DNA of 64,000 nt from Symsagittifera roscoffensis (taxonomy: Eukaryota > Xenacoelomorpha > Acoela > Convolutidae), in assembly GCF_963678635.1 (NCBI RefSeq), contig NC_087062.1, forward strand, positions 41,160,672 to 41,224,671, written 5' to 3'. This document shows, in pieces, positions 1 to 11,391 of this stretch. Under the pieces are notes generated by a model, which was not told the DNA's origin, did not search any database, and worked only from the letters and a program-made list of their open reading frames with translations. Every line of letters begins with the position of its first letter. The stretch's first letter is position 1. Position numbers and translations under genes: made by a program.

Positions 1-122
1 AGCCCCATAATAACGAGCTGGGATATTGGCTTTTGAAGGTTTTTTTTGGACCGACTAACTGATGAAGCCCAAACACCCAAAAAGATCTTTCTCCTAATAA
101 TTGATGACAGCCTCGTCATTTA

Positions 123-851
123 ATGACACGATATTGGGCTCATTTATCACTAGGAGTTTTGAGTTTTTCTGGAGCTGCGATGCCCCAGATTTTTGCCTCA
201 CCACAGGTGATTAATATCAGGAAAAAGAACAATTTCTTAATGGTTCGAACAAACAAAATTGCTAGAGGCAAGCCGCAAGGAAAGACACGGCTTTTTGACA
301 AAATTGTCGGTCTGCTGGTGAAAGTGAGGTTCTCCTTCGACCCTTCTATGCTCGCGATCTTCACAGTTCCAAATAACACGAAGGATGACGAAAAAGGAAG
401 GGAGATGAACCGGAGAGTGAGGCACTTGAACAATGCGATTCCACTAATCCAACAAGAGAGCATCTTGAAACTGATTTTGTTGGGCGTGGCTAAAAAAATG
501 TGGAGCAATAACTACCTGACGAAAGCTCAAAAAATTAAAGAGCTACTAGATTCAAGAGCAGACATCGCGGTTCTACCTTACACAAGATTGATGCGAAGAC
601 ACTGCCCACAGTTAGTGAATGAGCCGTCTCTGGCGAGCGAGCTCCATGGAGAGAAAAGAATGGCCAACCGGCCTGGCATAAGCTTCAATTCAAATCTCGA
701 TACTTGGAGTGCCAGGACTGCCAAAGAGAACATCTGTAGTTCAGTAAAGGCGAGAGTTTTATTGGGAGCGGAGATCGAAGGGCGAAAACGGAGCCTCCGA
801 AGTACAGGACAAACACATGGAAGATCAGGAGAGCCAATCCCATCCAGCTGA
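123..851 (+). CDS. uncharacterised 242-codon ORF
   Basis: This is an uninterrupted ATG-started frame of 242 codons. I do not recognise it. The predicted protein is basic, rich in Lys and Arg, with no clear signal peptide or membrane segment beyond a mildly hydrophobic first 25 residues. It stops at 849-851. A second open frame of 82 codons starts three bases later in another frame (854-1102) and could be a continuation after a frameshift or an unrelated chance frame. No promoter, splice site or polyadenylation signal could be assigned. It lies just upstream of the LINE and may be part of another decayed element or a host exon. The length is somewhat greater than chance predicts in this base composition, which is the only support. 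Confidence 0.25.
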   Translation: MTRYWAHLSLGVLSFSGAAMPQIFASPQVINIRKKNNFLMVRTNKIARGKPQGKTRLFDKIVGLLVKVRFSFDPSMLAIFTVPNNTKDDEKGREMNRRVRHLNNAIPLIQQESILKLILLGVAKKMWSNNYLTKAQKIKELLDSRADIAVLPYTRLMRRHCPQLVNEPSLASELHGEKRMANRPGISFNSNLDTWSARTAKENICSSVKARVLLGAEIEGRKRSLRSTGQTHGRSGEPIPSS

Positions 852-1102
852 AAATGACAATTAAATTTTTCTACCCACATAGAATTGAGATTTCCGACTC
901 GACTAGTCACATGAAGCTCGATATTGGGAAGAAGTCGTTGCCGCCAAGGCCTTGGTGGTCTTTGATCGACAACATCCCAGAGAAGCTAGAACCATCATTG
1001 CTGCAAGCTCGGACTTCATGGGGACGTTTTACAGGTCATATTGACCCAAAAACCTCTAAATTTGAAAGTATCGACCATTTTTGTTCAAATCGTACTCTAT
1101 AG

Positions 1103-1719
1103 AAGAGCACCCACTACATATAAGAACTTCTTTTTGCTCCCTTTTGCCATAGTAGCGTTGATGAACTAGTAAAAAAAATGGTACACATGGCTCGATCGAT
1201 TTTTAACCGAAAATTTTCCCCTAACATCCACACACAGATCGAATCTCCCTCCATGGGTTGGAAAAGAGTCCTCACACCTCATTAAAATAATATCAATTTT
1301 TAAATTTTGAAGGTCAAAAAATTCTTCTCTCAATAGATTTATCAAACTTAAGAGTTTGTAAGTAAAATTTTCGAAGTTGAAGATTCTCTGATCTTCAAAA
1401 TTATCGCAAATTGATGCACAAAAGCAAAAGGTACCCCGTGACTATGGCTTACAGAAAACAGAAAACAAATGAGGAAGAACGAAAATGTAAATTAATCAGT
1501 GATTTTTTTCCAACGTGTTCCTTAAAAGTAATCAATTAACGAAAACCTTAAGTTTTATACAAGGGAAGTCAATACAACAACAACAGCCTTGGTCAAATGA
1601 TGTTGCCTTATCGGGGCAAACAAGTTTACGAACGAACACAACAAGCAGTGGCCGTACACCGGCCCAGTCACCTGTACTGAGTTCGGGTTTTTGGCAACGG
1701 AGGGAATAAATCCGGCTAA
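1103..1719. other. AT-rich stretch without a recognisable gene
   Basis: This stretch holds short runs of A and T and no supported gene. It may include the 5' untranslated region of the LINE, whose open frame begins after the TAA at 1717-1719. I cannot see the exact 5' end of the LINE. Confidence 0.4.
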
Positions 1720-3237
1720 TTCCCTACACGCTCCCAATTTCGAGCCGGAGACATTGAGACAAACCCGGCCCCATCTTGCTACTGGTGCAACGGTGTTATA
1801 AGGACAAGAGCACCGCACCTGAAATGCAACGCATGTGCCAACTGCCTGCACAAGCAGCAAAAATGCAGTGGCCTATCACGAGTTGCCCAGCAGAAGCACA
1901 GTGAGCCCAACGGAGAACCTTGGCCATGCTCAAGCCACGGCAACCAACCACCCCAGGCTCTGCGACAGACCGCCGAAGTCGTGCAGCAGGGAGAATTCTG
2001 CCACGCATGTGACCTTGCCTTTCGGTCAGAAGTGCCAAACTTGAAGTGCAGAGAAGCGAACTGCCATATCGGAGCGGCTGTGGATGGCACTGCACAGCTC
2101 ATGACGGCTCACAAGAAACCGGCCTACCTAACTATTGCAGGACGACCGATAAGCAAACTAAAGAAGCTCTCCCCGCAACCAAACAAGAAAGGTGTTAAGT
2201 GCACAAAAAGCAAGAAAACCATCGCTTGCAACATAACATCACTCAGCTGCTCCCTCTGTGACGCACACCATCACATAATTTGCGTCATGCATCAGGGACA
2301 CACAATAGATGAAGTCGATGCTGCATCCAAATCGACCCTGTCTACTCTAGATGAGGCGATTGAATCCTCTGAGCTAATGCAGACTGCCGACAAAGACGAC
2401 ATAAAGATCCTGCAGTGGAACGCGGATGGAGTTTTGAAAAAATGGACAGAATTGTCGGATAGACTCCGCGAGCAGAAAGTAGACATCGCCCTCATACAGG
2501 AGACAAAGCTCAACAGCAGAAGGAGAACGCCGCAGGTCAACGGCTACGCGCCCATACGTTTCGACAGACCTGAGGGAAACGGAGGAGGTCTGCTCTGCCT
2601 GATCCAAAGCGACCTCCCCTTCACCTCCCAAAACGAATGGAACTGCGTAAAGGGCAACGTTCAAACCGCCACATTTAAGGCTAGGACAGCGAAGCGGCAA
2701 TGGCTTACGTTCACCAATATTTGTACCCCGCCTAACCGGGAAACAGGAGGAGAAGAAACCATTGTCACTAGCCACATCCCAACAAACAGAAACTGTTTTC
2801 TTGCCGGCGATCTCAATGACCACTCCTTGTCATGGGACCACACTCAGCCCCAAGACAGCCGTGGAGACCGAATAGAGGAGTGGATAGCCGACTGCAATCT
2901 TTTCAGTGCGAACAAGGACGAAGCCACCCGACACAACAGAGCCACTGGTATTACCAGTAGCCCAGACATCTTCCTAGCCCCGATAACTTGGCTCAACCGT
3001 GTCAGCTGGCAGACTGGTGAGGACATCGGAGGATCTGGCCACCTACCGATCCTGATAACACTCCAAACAAAGGTCAAACTAATAAAACCACCAGCTAGGA
3101 GCCAACGATGGATGGCAAACGCTGACCTCTCCCTCTTCGCGAAAAAACTAGAGCAAAAAATCTGCACATTTTATCAGAACGCAAAAAATCAGAACGCACC
3201 ATTCACGGCAAAATCTGCCAGTTCAAAGAAGTTGTGA
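1720..3237 (+). pseudogene. LINE ORF part 1: PHD-like fingers and AP endonuclease
   Basis: The frame is open for 506 codons. It starts with a 2A-like motif, then three Cys-rich blocks: C-x2-C with C-x2-C-x2-C and H..C spacing at about 1777-1895, C-x2-C at about 1999-2070, and C-x2-C with His at about 2245-2300. These resemble the PHD fingers placed before the endonuclease of many LINEs. The exonuclease-endonuclease-phosphatase domain runs from about 2400 (ILQWNADG) through QETKL (about 2500) and LAGDLNDHS (about 2800) to about 3065. The last family motif is usually S-D-H but reads S-G-H here (about 3035-3043), so a catalytic Asp is missing. The same change is seen in the second copy. The frame ends at 3237 after a local rearrangement near 3165-3200 that is absent from the second copy. 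Confidence 0.8.
1747..1773 (+). other. 2A-like peptide motif, terminal Gly changed
   Basis: In the frame of the LINE ORF the codons read G-D-I-E-T-N-P-A-P, beginning 9 codons after the opening stop. 2A ribosome-skipping peptides end in D-x-E-x-N-P-G-P, and they are known at the N-terminus of several animal LINE ORFs. Here the Gly of NPGP is Ala, which one G-to-C change at 1769 would explain. With this change skipping is expected to be lost. Confidence 0.7.
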
Positions 3238-6030
3238 TCTCTGCTGCCACCGCTCACGTCAAAAAAACCAAACAAGGCAGCCGCACAAAAAACTACATTA
3301 CCCCAGAGATCAAAAAATTCATTGGTCGCGGCAACAAGCTTCGCAGCCAGATCAGCACCCGACGCCTGGAATGGATAGCGCCCTGCCGCGAAGTAAACGA
3401 GGCTATTGAGTACTCTAGACAGGAGAACTGGAAACAGTTTATCGAAGAAACGGTGTTCAGCACCGCCCCATCGAAACTCTGGCGTGTACTCCACGCAATC
3501 GAAGACACCCCTCACACCTGCCAGCCTAACGAAGCCCTCCTCCACAAATGCAGGAAAATCTGCAGTAACGTAAAAAAGGCAGATGTCTTCATGGCTCACT
3601 ACGCCAACGAGAGCAGGCTGAGTTTTAGCAAGGAGGAAAGAAAGCTTAATCTTATAACCAAGTGGGTCTCCAACTCCCCAACCGTTGACGACGAAAGCAC
3701 AAGAGATTTCAGCATGCAGGAACTAAACCAACCATAAAATGCATGCCTAAAAAGGGTGCAGCAGGCCCCGACGAAATCCCCCCAGCTTTCATCAAGGCAT
3801 TTGGCCCGCTTACACGGAGAGCCAAGCTTGACATCTTCAACGAGTCGTGGCACAGCGCAAACTGCCCCCAGATCTGGAGGAAAGCGCACATAGTACTCCT
3901 ACTCAAAACGGGGAAACCAGCGAGTGAGATAGTCTCATACCGCCCAATCAGCCTAACATCCTTCATAGCCAAGCTACTGGAAAGCGATTAGTCTACTTAA
4001 TAGAAAGCTAAGGCCTCTTAAGTACCAAGCCAGCAGGCGGCCGCAGAAATCGGTGCTGTGAAGGCCTCATAATTAGGCTTACCCAGGCAATAGACGACGG
4101 TTTCCAACAGCGTAAACCGCAAAGAACCCTAATGGCGCTGTTCGACTGTTCAAAAGCCTTCGATCGGGTGTCTGGCGAGAGAGGCTAATCATCACTATGA
4201 ATGATAAAGGAATCCCCGCAACATACATCCGCTGGAAAAAAGGATTCCTAAACAACCGCCAGGCTAAATGCCTCTACAGTACAGCTTACAGCAGCTCCCA
4301 TAAACTCCGTCAAGGAGTACCGCAAGGCTCTGTTCTTGCGCCCTTACTGTTCTAACAAACACGCTACCTGAAAACTGTGCTCTCTTCATGGACGACCTCT
4401 CTGTATGAGTTTCGGACCACGACCGCAACAAGGCAGCGCACGACATACAGACAGCCATTGACAACGTCGCCATCTGGAGCAGGGAGGACAAGCTGACCCT
4501 AAACCCAACCAAGTGCCAAACCCAATTGGAAGCCAAACTCAAAACTCCATGGCAGAGACATGCCGTTCAAGCCAAACCCCAAATTCCTGGGCGTGCACTC
4601 TCCTTCGCACCCCACACGGACGACGTTACCAAAAAGGTAGAAGGAAGGACGAAACTGCTCCGCACCGTCGCCAACAAAAGCTGGGGTTGGAACAAGAGAA
4701 CCCTCCGTAGGGTCTACCAAGCTAGTCAGCGCAGCGCACTAGATTACGCAGCGGGCGGCTGATAGCCATGGCTCAGTTAAACCCAACGGGAGCGGCTAGA
4801 AAAGGCACAAAAAAAGGCGCTCAGAACCATCACTAGGCATGCTACAAGTACCCCAATAGAGGCACATTGCATTGAGGCAGGTATTGATAGCTACAAATAG
4901 CATAGCAATCACCTAATAGCAGCCTTAAAGCAAAAGGCAGAGCGTCAACACGAGCTTCACCCCAGACGCGAAGCACGTTCAGGCACGGTCAACCATCGCC
5001 TGCAGAAAAACAACTGAAGAAAGAGGGCAAAGGAACTAGAAGCAACCTATGTCCCAACCTTAACCGGGCCACCAACACAACCAACAAACAAAATTGCATG
5101 CCCGTGGACGCCGTCTGACCACTGGATTGCCCATAGTAAGCTAAAAGGCGAAAATAGAAGCGATGAAGCCCCAGTCACCGCCTACGCCCTGATCAGAGAG
5201 ACAAATGATAACTGGACGATATATACAGACGGATCAGCGTCAGCTGGGTTCTCTTACGGCGGACACGCATGCGTCGTCACCGAGGGCGACCCAGAGGAAC
5301 CAAATATCATAGAAGTCATAAACTGCAGAGGACGCGTATACACAAGCTCCTACAATAAAGAGAAAGCTGCACTAGTAGCTGCAACACTATGGCTCAGCAC
5401 CAACCAGTGTGATAACCACGACGCACTCAAAAGCACGGACAGCCAATCCCTCTGCAGCGCACTTCAGAACGAATCAGCTGACACCAGCACCATCTGGTAA
5501 CTCCGAAGCACCAATAGAGGGAGAACTTCATTACAATGGGTTCCGGGCCATGTAGACATCCTCGACAATGAGCTAGCCGACCATTAGGCAAAAGAAGCAG
5601 CAATGAAACGACAGAGATGAAACACCCGAGCTCACCAGCCTAAACGCAGCGCGCTCAATGATCAAACGCGCCATCAAAGACCTGCCATCAAACCACCACC
5701 GCATCTCTCGCACCCACGCAAACTATTCGGAAAAGAGAGAAAGAACAATAGTGAAGACAAGAAAAGACGCAGTACTGCTAGCGCAAATCAGAAGTGGTCA
5801 GTCCTGTCATTTTAACGCCTACGCCAACTTGATGAACCCCACGAAAGTTCCAATGCGCAATCTCTGCCAGGAGGCTCCCCAAACAGTCGAGCACTGACTA
5901 GAATGCGCGGGAACAATGGCAGCCCGCATGGAAATATTTGGAACAATATATACCCCACTCGAAACCCTGTCGGAGGACCCCGACAGTGCACTAGCGCTCG
6001 CTAGGAAAACGCTCCTAGGCGAGCCGTGAT
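3234..6030 (+). pseudogene. LINE ORF part 2: RT and RNase H, broken
   Basis: Continuing the LINE protein, the RT region begins with KKGAAGPDEIPPAF (about 3747-3790), followed by RPISLTS (about 3940). Several stops and frameshifts come next (3964-4180). The RT core is damaged by a 19-nt deletion at about 4353 relative to copy 2. The catalytic box reads F-M-D-D instead of the usual F/Y-A-D-D (about 4387-4398) and is followed by a stop. RNase H is visible at about 5215-5590 (YTDGSAS near 5222, then the WVPGHVD and NELAD blocks near 5540-5580, with internal stops). A Cys...His...Cys motif typical of the LINE C-terminus lies near 5855-5910. No product is possible from this copy. Confidence 0.8.
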
Positions 6031-6109
6031 AGCTGGGCCACAATCACACACACAACAACAGCAATTGGAAAAAGTGAAAATTTTATCTCAAAATTACTCT
6101 ATAAGTTTC

Positions 6110-7838
6110 TGACCCATGAATTTCAAACAAATTTATTGCATTATAAATAAAAAAAACTAAATTACAAAAGGGGCACTTCCGTTTAGTTACGGTAAGTGCA
6201 CAAGCTGGATAAGGCCATACCAGCGATATAAAAATGCATATATATCAGCAATGAAGTCATAAATCAGCATTAAATGCATCGTCGTAATGTTAATTTATCT
6301 TAGCCGTCCTTCCTCTACAATAGCGCTTATGGAGTTGTCGATAAATTGAACTTTGCGTAGCGATCTGCACCCCCTTATACAAAGTATAGAGCTCCTCAGG
6401 AGCGCGAAGCTTATTTGAGTTCTTATGTAGTTTATAGATTCTGGATACCTTTCTTGTCTTTTTTCACTTAGTTTTTCGGCCAATCGCTGCATCGTCCGCG
6501 TGGCTGTTGGAGCAGCGCCACCGGTGCATCCAAATATTAGCGGGCAGAAGCTACTCTGCTCTACGTTTAAATTCTTTGCTGATATTTGGAGTTCTTCAGC
6601 GTTTCTTGGTATTTGTATGCATCCTTATGCAGTTTTCGCGATGTTGTGGCAGGGGATTGAAAATTTTCACATCAAAGAAAGCGCGGTTGAATCGTGAACC
6701 CCAGAGTCCGTTTGCCTTAATGTCAAGTCGTGCCTCATCTTCAGTTGTAGTTGAATTGTTGACAAAGCTTTCGCCTTGCAACGGCTGAAGTTTCGGCTCA
6801 ATCTCGACGTCATGGCAAACCTCGTTCATGAGGTTGGCGAATGTGTCTCTAATTTCATTGTGTCTTATGTGTGTGTAACCACCCTTTGCACATGTGAGTG
6901 GGGTTTTTGTTGGTTCCCATCCGTATCTTAGGTAAATACCATCTCTGAACTCTGATTAATTCACGTTGAAGTTGTATCTGCTCAGTGGTAGAGCATTGAG
7001 CCAGTTAGAGGCTCCCTTTTCAGAAGCCAGGTCGATTGCGTATTTATCTGTTTCACTTAAGGAGTTAATGAGGTTTTTTTTTTTTTTCGATTTATTTTAT
7101 CAGTTTTCAATTTTTTGATTTTCGTACATATTTTTTCTTGCTGTGTTACTGCTGTAATAGGATCTTGAGATTCCAGTACTAGTGATGTTTCCTTAGACCA
7201 TTCTAGGTAGCTTTCATGATCGGATGGCAGCTTGAAGTTAAGTCCGCCCATTTTAAGGAACTGGGGGTTTAAAGTGTCCTTACCGGCTAGGTTAGGTAAT
7301 AATTATTCTTTGAAAAAATTTTCACAAATTTCTAAGTTTTCCATAGTGTTAGGCGTTGTCCTGGCAAGAAATGAAAGCTTTTCTTGAACTCCTTTAGTAT
7401 AGCAGGCATAAACGCTTTGAGGGGAGTTTTTAGCGATTTTCGTTAGTTTTTTTCAAAATTTTGATTTGCTCATTCTGTTGAAATTCGAGGAACTTTTTAG
7501 AATCAGATTCTGTTCCTATAACTGAACCAAGCACTCGGGCTCCTGCCTTTATAGTGATTCCTGTATTTGCGAAGATTTTCTGAGCTTCACCGAGTTTTTC
7601 ATCCTTGACAATGAGTTGGCATTTGGATGCTTTCACGTGGTAGCCGAAAAATATACCCAGTGATACGATTTTATCGAGGACGGTTCGTAGATTGCTTAAT
7701 TTACCGACTGCGTTTCCGTCTTCTGCGTACCAATTCTGGGTTACATCGTCATTGATAAAAATTTTATGAGGGGTATTATGACTAGACCGTACATGGTCAT
7801 TGCTAGTGGATCCCCCTGGGTTGTCCCTTCTTGAGAGT
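6110..7838 (-). pseudogene. PHD/RT/nuclease-type non-LTR element, 3' half, copy 1
   Basis: Read on the minus strand, this begins inside the RT at a QEGTTQGDP block (about 7832-7800). It continues with a Y-A-E-D catalytic box (variant of YADD, near 7735), a thumb-like region to 7430, and a fragment at 7251-7057. A block at 6829-6596 contains E...L-D-I and F-D-V-K, consistent with a PD-(D/E)XK-type nuclease. A terminal block lies at 6492-6295. Stops and frameshifts separate all blocks. The element's 3' end is near 6110, with an AATAAA on the minus strand near 6140. The 5' half of the same element lies beyond the giant LTR element at 40443-41896, so this is one gene split by insertion. The assignment to a named clade is uncertain. 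Confidence 0.7.
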
Positions 7839-8714
7839 TGTAACATTCGCCCAAATACTACACAGCGACGGAACGTAGAAAAAGTACCTATTAACGACTG
7901 GCAGGCGTCAGTTACTTTAATTCTGCTCGTTTTTCACCGTCTCGACCTTGCCAGTTGAATTTCTGGTCTGTTTAGGGCTAAGTAAAAAATTACAATTTTT
8001 AGGCCATCAGTCAAACGACTTTTGATCAGCTTTCGTTTACATGCGAACACAACCACATAGCTGAGTCTCGGATCCTCAGACTACGTGATTGCTATTGAAA
8101 ACACGGCTCGAATACCCTATTTATAATATGTTTCTGGTGACAGTTCTACATTAAATCCATTGGAGATGGATTGACCCTTTCCTCTTTCTAGCTACTCATA
8201 TTCTAAATTATCAAATAATACCGGTGTCAATTCAAAGTTCTATGGCATCAGAGTAGCTAAAAAGTCAGTGTACTACAGTCTTTCACCATATATCAGTCTC
8301 TGGGGGACCAAGCATCCGCTTCCGTATTCTACTTGAGATAACGTTGTTATCACTCCCAATTCGTGGCACGGGAGGGTACTGCTCTCCACCACCGAAGCCT
8401 CCTTTCCCACTATCTTCTTTCACTAAGGATCTTATCGTGCGTGATTGTCACGATAAGAGGTTTCGTTTTTCCGTGTTCTCGTGTGACTGTTTTTCACTAG
8501 ATTTGCTGTTGTTCTGTTTTTCTCAACTTTTTCGGTCAAAATGGCCGTTTTTCGTATTTCTGAGATATACTCGCTCGTTAATCGAAATTTTGAACAAATG
8601 AAACTTCCAGAATATTTCGACACTCCTTTCAAGCACTTTTTCGCTGTTAAGGCCTTTTCTCTCTAATTCGTGCTTCGTCGGAAAGTTGCGCTGTGCCAAT
8701 CTGGCAGAATGGCA
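7839..8714 (-). repeat. 3' LTR, tandem-duplicated extra copy
   Basis: This is an 876-bp repeat with TG...CA ends. It is essentially identical to 16627-17502 and, by eye, about 95% identical to 39569-40442. It carries the same right neighbour (polypurine tract) as the LTR at 16627. It is present because the 8.8-kb tandem duplication includes it. Confidence 0.85.
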
Positions 8715-8758
8715 TATACTCCCCTCCCCGGACAGTCCCCATCAATGTCCCTATTGAT
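8715..8758 (-). other. polypurine tract and hairpin next to 3' LTR (duplicate copy)
   Basis: On the minus strand a purine run GGGGAGGGGAG lies directly upstream of the LTR, as a plus-strand primer should. Just upstream is a hairpin with 6-bp arms ATCAAT/ATTGAT (8741-8746, 8753-8758) and a six-base loop. The loop GGAC can pair with GUCC immediately before the purine run, giving a potential pseudoknot. Confidence 0.65.
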
Positions 8759-9505
8759 CGCATAACACAAGTAGTGTTCCAGTTCTCTATAATCAGTCTT
8801 AAAAATAGCATAAGAAATTGAAATTTATCTACTCCACCTCAACTCACTACGCGTCACAAATGACATCATACTACATCTCACTGCCTTTCAACGTTTTCAC
8901 AAAATATGCACCATGAGGAGTGTCCTAGACAAAAATTTCTTTTCTGACTACTTACGCCATGAAACTTCTTTTTGCTCTTTCTGATTAAAAGTTGGGACGT
9001 GGCATGGCCACGCACCCGTTAAAATTAACTTAATGTCACTCACCAAGTATAATTAGTTATCTATGCAGTCCTCTTTGATATTAAAACTAAGCAACTCTGT
9101 GGCTAGGAAGGTTATTGAGTCACTCGCCCTCTTCGAGCGAGTTTACCCCAACTTACCAGGTCGCCACACAGTAAACACGTGTCTTACACAGGTTAAAAAC
9201 ATCAGTCGTGTTTAAATAAAAATATAATTACCTATGTTCTATATATATACATAAGTAGCACAACTAAAATTTTCTTTCCAGATTTTCAACAACTGCAACA
9301 ATTTTCAAAGTTTGGTCTGACAAAACAAAATCAAAACAGAAAGTTTAACAGTTTCCATAATCAAGCTTGGTTGATTAGTTTAAGTTTTAACACACAAAGA
9401 CAATCAAGTTTTCTCCTTCTCTCCCTCTCTTGTTTACGTCTTCGCTTCTCCTTTTGTTTCCATCATCCCTGTTTCATTGCTTCTTCATCCTGATCTTCAG
9501 TTTTT
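8759..9505. other. 3' untranslated region of the giant element (duplicate copy)
   Basis: This lies between the ORF-C stop (9506) and the polypurine tract on the minus strand. There is no open frame of note. It contains an AT-rich stretch near 9210-9260 and a perfect inverted repeat CTCGCCCTCTTCGAGCGAG near 9123-9141. Confidence 0.5.
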
Positions 9506-10477
9506 CTAGAAGATGTCCATAGAGTTGCGGGCTGTTCCCCAACTCTCCTGTTCCAACAGCCTCGGTTTGCAACAAGGTAGCAAGTCCACATTCACCTTTT
9601 GCTCCCGGTTCCTGCAAAAGCTGTTGTGAAGACACAGGCTCACATTCCGTTCTAGGTCAGCTCGTAAGACCTCTCTCTTTTCATTTTCAGTTACACAAGG
9701 TGCTCCAGCTACTCGCTTCACCGCCGTGGTAACAGCGTTTCGGTGCGTTAAGAACGCTGTCTTGTAGGCTCCCGGTCCTATATCAAGCTGGAAAGATTGA
9801 TAGGCTTTCGTGTTCCTAGACAAATGGCGCTTCGCGCGTTCAAACATCCATGATGTCATCACAGCACGGAACCAAGGCATCAATCTTTGCCTTGACCATA
9901 TTTTTTCAATGGCTTTGGGTATTCTCAGAATCTTGCAGGTGGTTCTGAAAAGATCTAAGTTGCGGTTCATCTTTACGTTGCTTAGCTGCTCAGGAGTCGG
10001 CACGGCCGTCTCCTGCTCACTTGTGCCCGCGTTGGCTTCTAACCACCTCACCGCCAGCATGGCACTCACGACCACGATCGACACTCGTTGATTTTGATCG
10101 GGCAACCCCTTGGAGTACAATTCCTCCACGTCCCACACTAATACTAGATTCCTGCGTTTGGGGTACCACAACGTCTGCGCCAGGCAGTGGCAAGGATACT
10201 CCCCATGGGTCATTAGTATGTTCCTTTGGGTCTGATACCCTGAGGCTCCCAGCAACGGTTCCTTTTCCATCATTATTCTATGCACCTCGTCCTTTTCTTC
10301 TTTGGTGGGGAATTCAGTGGGTAACGCTCCACTCCCCTTCTGCTTCTGGAATTCACTCACATTACCCTCGTTCAATCTCATGAACTCTTCACCCACTACG
10401 TCTTGCAACTCGCCCTCAGATCCCTTCGGGACGGCCCGAATGATCTTCGCCAATAAATCATATGACCTTTCCGACAT
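9506..10477 (-). CDS. ORF-C of giant element, intact in this copy, function unknown
   Basis: This is an intact 323-codon frame from ATG 10477-10475 to the stop at 9508-9506. I do not recognise a fold or catalytic motif. The protein is soluble-looking, with charged N- and C-termini, a hydrophobic stretch around residues 160-175 (SIVVVSAMLAVRWL) and scattered Cys near the C-terminus. The start lies inside the end of ORF-B, in another frame, overlapping by about 20 nt. That suggests coupled translation or a frameshift fusion. A frame extending further upstream to 10534 exists but is shadow of ORF-B. The second tandem copy of the same gene (18294-19273) is broken, so this is the best version available for structure prediction. 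Confidence 0.65.
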   Translation of the reverse strand: MSERSYDLLAKIIRAVPKGSEGELQDVVGEEFMRLNEGNVSEFQKQKGSGALPTEFPTKEEKDEVHRIMMEKEPLLGASGYQTQRNILMTHGEYPCHCLAQTLWYPKRRNLVLVWDVEELYSKGLPDQNQRVSIVVVSAMLAVRWLEANAGTSEQETAVPTPEQLSNVKMNRNLDLFRTTCKILRIPKAIEKIWSRQRLMPWFRAVMTSWMFERAKRHLSRNTKAYQSFQLDIGPGAYKTAFLTHRNAVTTAVKRVAGAPCVTENEKREVLRADLERNVSLCLHNSFCRNREQKVNVDLLPCCKPRLLEQESWGTARNSMDIF

Positions 10478-11391
10478 TCTGGCCAACCTCACGCACTTCG
10501 AGTTGGTCGACCAACACCTGCTGTGTCCTCGCATCCATCACCACCATGTGCGTAGGGTATCTACTATTGAAATATGGTGCAGAGCTCGAACCCACCAGAT
10601 ATTTCGAGCCAGTAGGTCTATGATAGGCCTCACTATCCTTCAAAATTATTTCATTTTCCAGAGCTTCTCGCCAGCCTCCGATCTTCAGCTCTGTCTATAG
10701 TGCTCCAGGGAATACTTCCACGCTGAGGGACGTCACTAGCTCATGGGAACGCTCTAGGCGTTCCAGTGATTCTATCGAGCTCGTCATGCTGCAAAATCCC
10801 AAGGCAGTGATCAAGTTTACCTCCGTTACTCCTTGACAGTCCGCAATCAACTCCATTCCACTCTTATCTGACATGCTCAGCCTCCCATACAGTTGTGACA
10901 ATTGGCGATGCTGCTCGCTCAACGTAATCAAGCAATGTTCCGAGTTGCATACATGTCCGTCCATTCCACTATTGTGAGCTACACAGGTGCCCTGTCTCAG
11001 CCAGTCACTCGATGCACTTCCCTCGGATGGTTCCGTGGATGGGTTGCTTTTCTGCTTCGTTACTCTTATGGCCAGCAGATGGTGTATCATGGCCAGATCG
11101 TGCAAACTCGCGTCATCATCCAAGTCCAACGAAATATCCGCCGTCATATCCCAGATCAAACCGGCGTTTGGATGTGGACACCAAGAAGGCTTCATGAGTT
11201 CCCACATGGTTACTAAGCTGGTTTCCAAGGGACCGTCCCAATAACCACAATCAAAACTCACTTGCCCCTTCAGCTCGGGAACCGAGGGTTCGTCCACTCG
11301 TTCGTCCAAAACAATACCCAGCTTGGGTTGTTCCACTATCAACATGCCAGTTTCTTTGACTCGCTCTACCCAGAAATCGAGTACTATAACT
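10458..11391 (-). pseudogene. ORF-B C-terminal fragment (duplicate copy)
   Basis: This is the last 310 codons of ORF-B, cut on the 5' side by the duplication junction at 11391/11392. It has an in-frame TAG at 10697-10695, shared with the full-length copy at 19493-19491, so that stop predates the duplication. It overlaps the ORF-C start. Confidence 0.7.

Larger units (their letters stand above)
1720..6100 (+). mobile_element. non-LTR retrotransposon (LINE), copy 1, decayed
   Basis: This is a plus-strand LINE with the order 2A-like motif, PHD-like cysteine fingers, AP-type endonuclease, reverse transcriptase, RNase H and a terminal Cys/His motif. That layout fits the APE-bearing LINEs that also carry RNase H. 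The endonuclease part is still open, but the RT and RNase H parts are broken by many stops and frameshifts. The 3' end lies near 6060-6100, after short CA-rich and A-rich stretches. From 2613 onward the element is repeated almost identically in the second tandem copy starting at 11392. It ends tail to tail against a minus-strand non-LTR element. Confidence 0.85.
2613..11391. repeat. 8.8-kb tandem duplication, copy 1
   Basis: This 8,779-bp unit runs from inside the LINE endonuclease to inside ORF-B. It is followed directly by copy 2 with the same order and orientation. Identity is near 99% by eye, with private differences such as a 19-nt deletion near 4353 and a rearranged stretch near 3165-3200. 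The crossover joins ORF-B sequence (ends 11391) to LINE sequence (starts 11392) with almost no shared bases. Confidence 0.9.

Noticed and set aside
10021-10700. Plus-strand frames of 120-132 codons opposite ORF-C and ORF-B
   Set aside because: They are antisense shadows of the minus-strand genes, repeated in both copies because the DNA is repeated.
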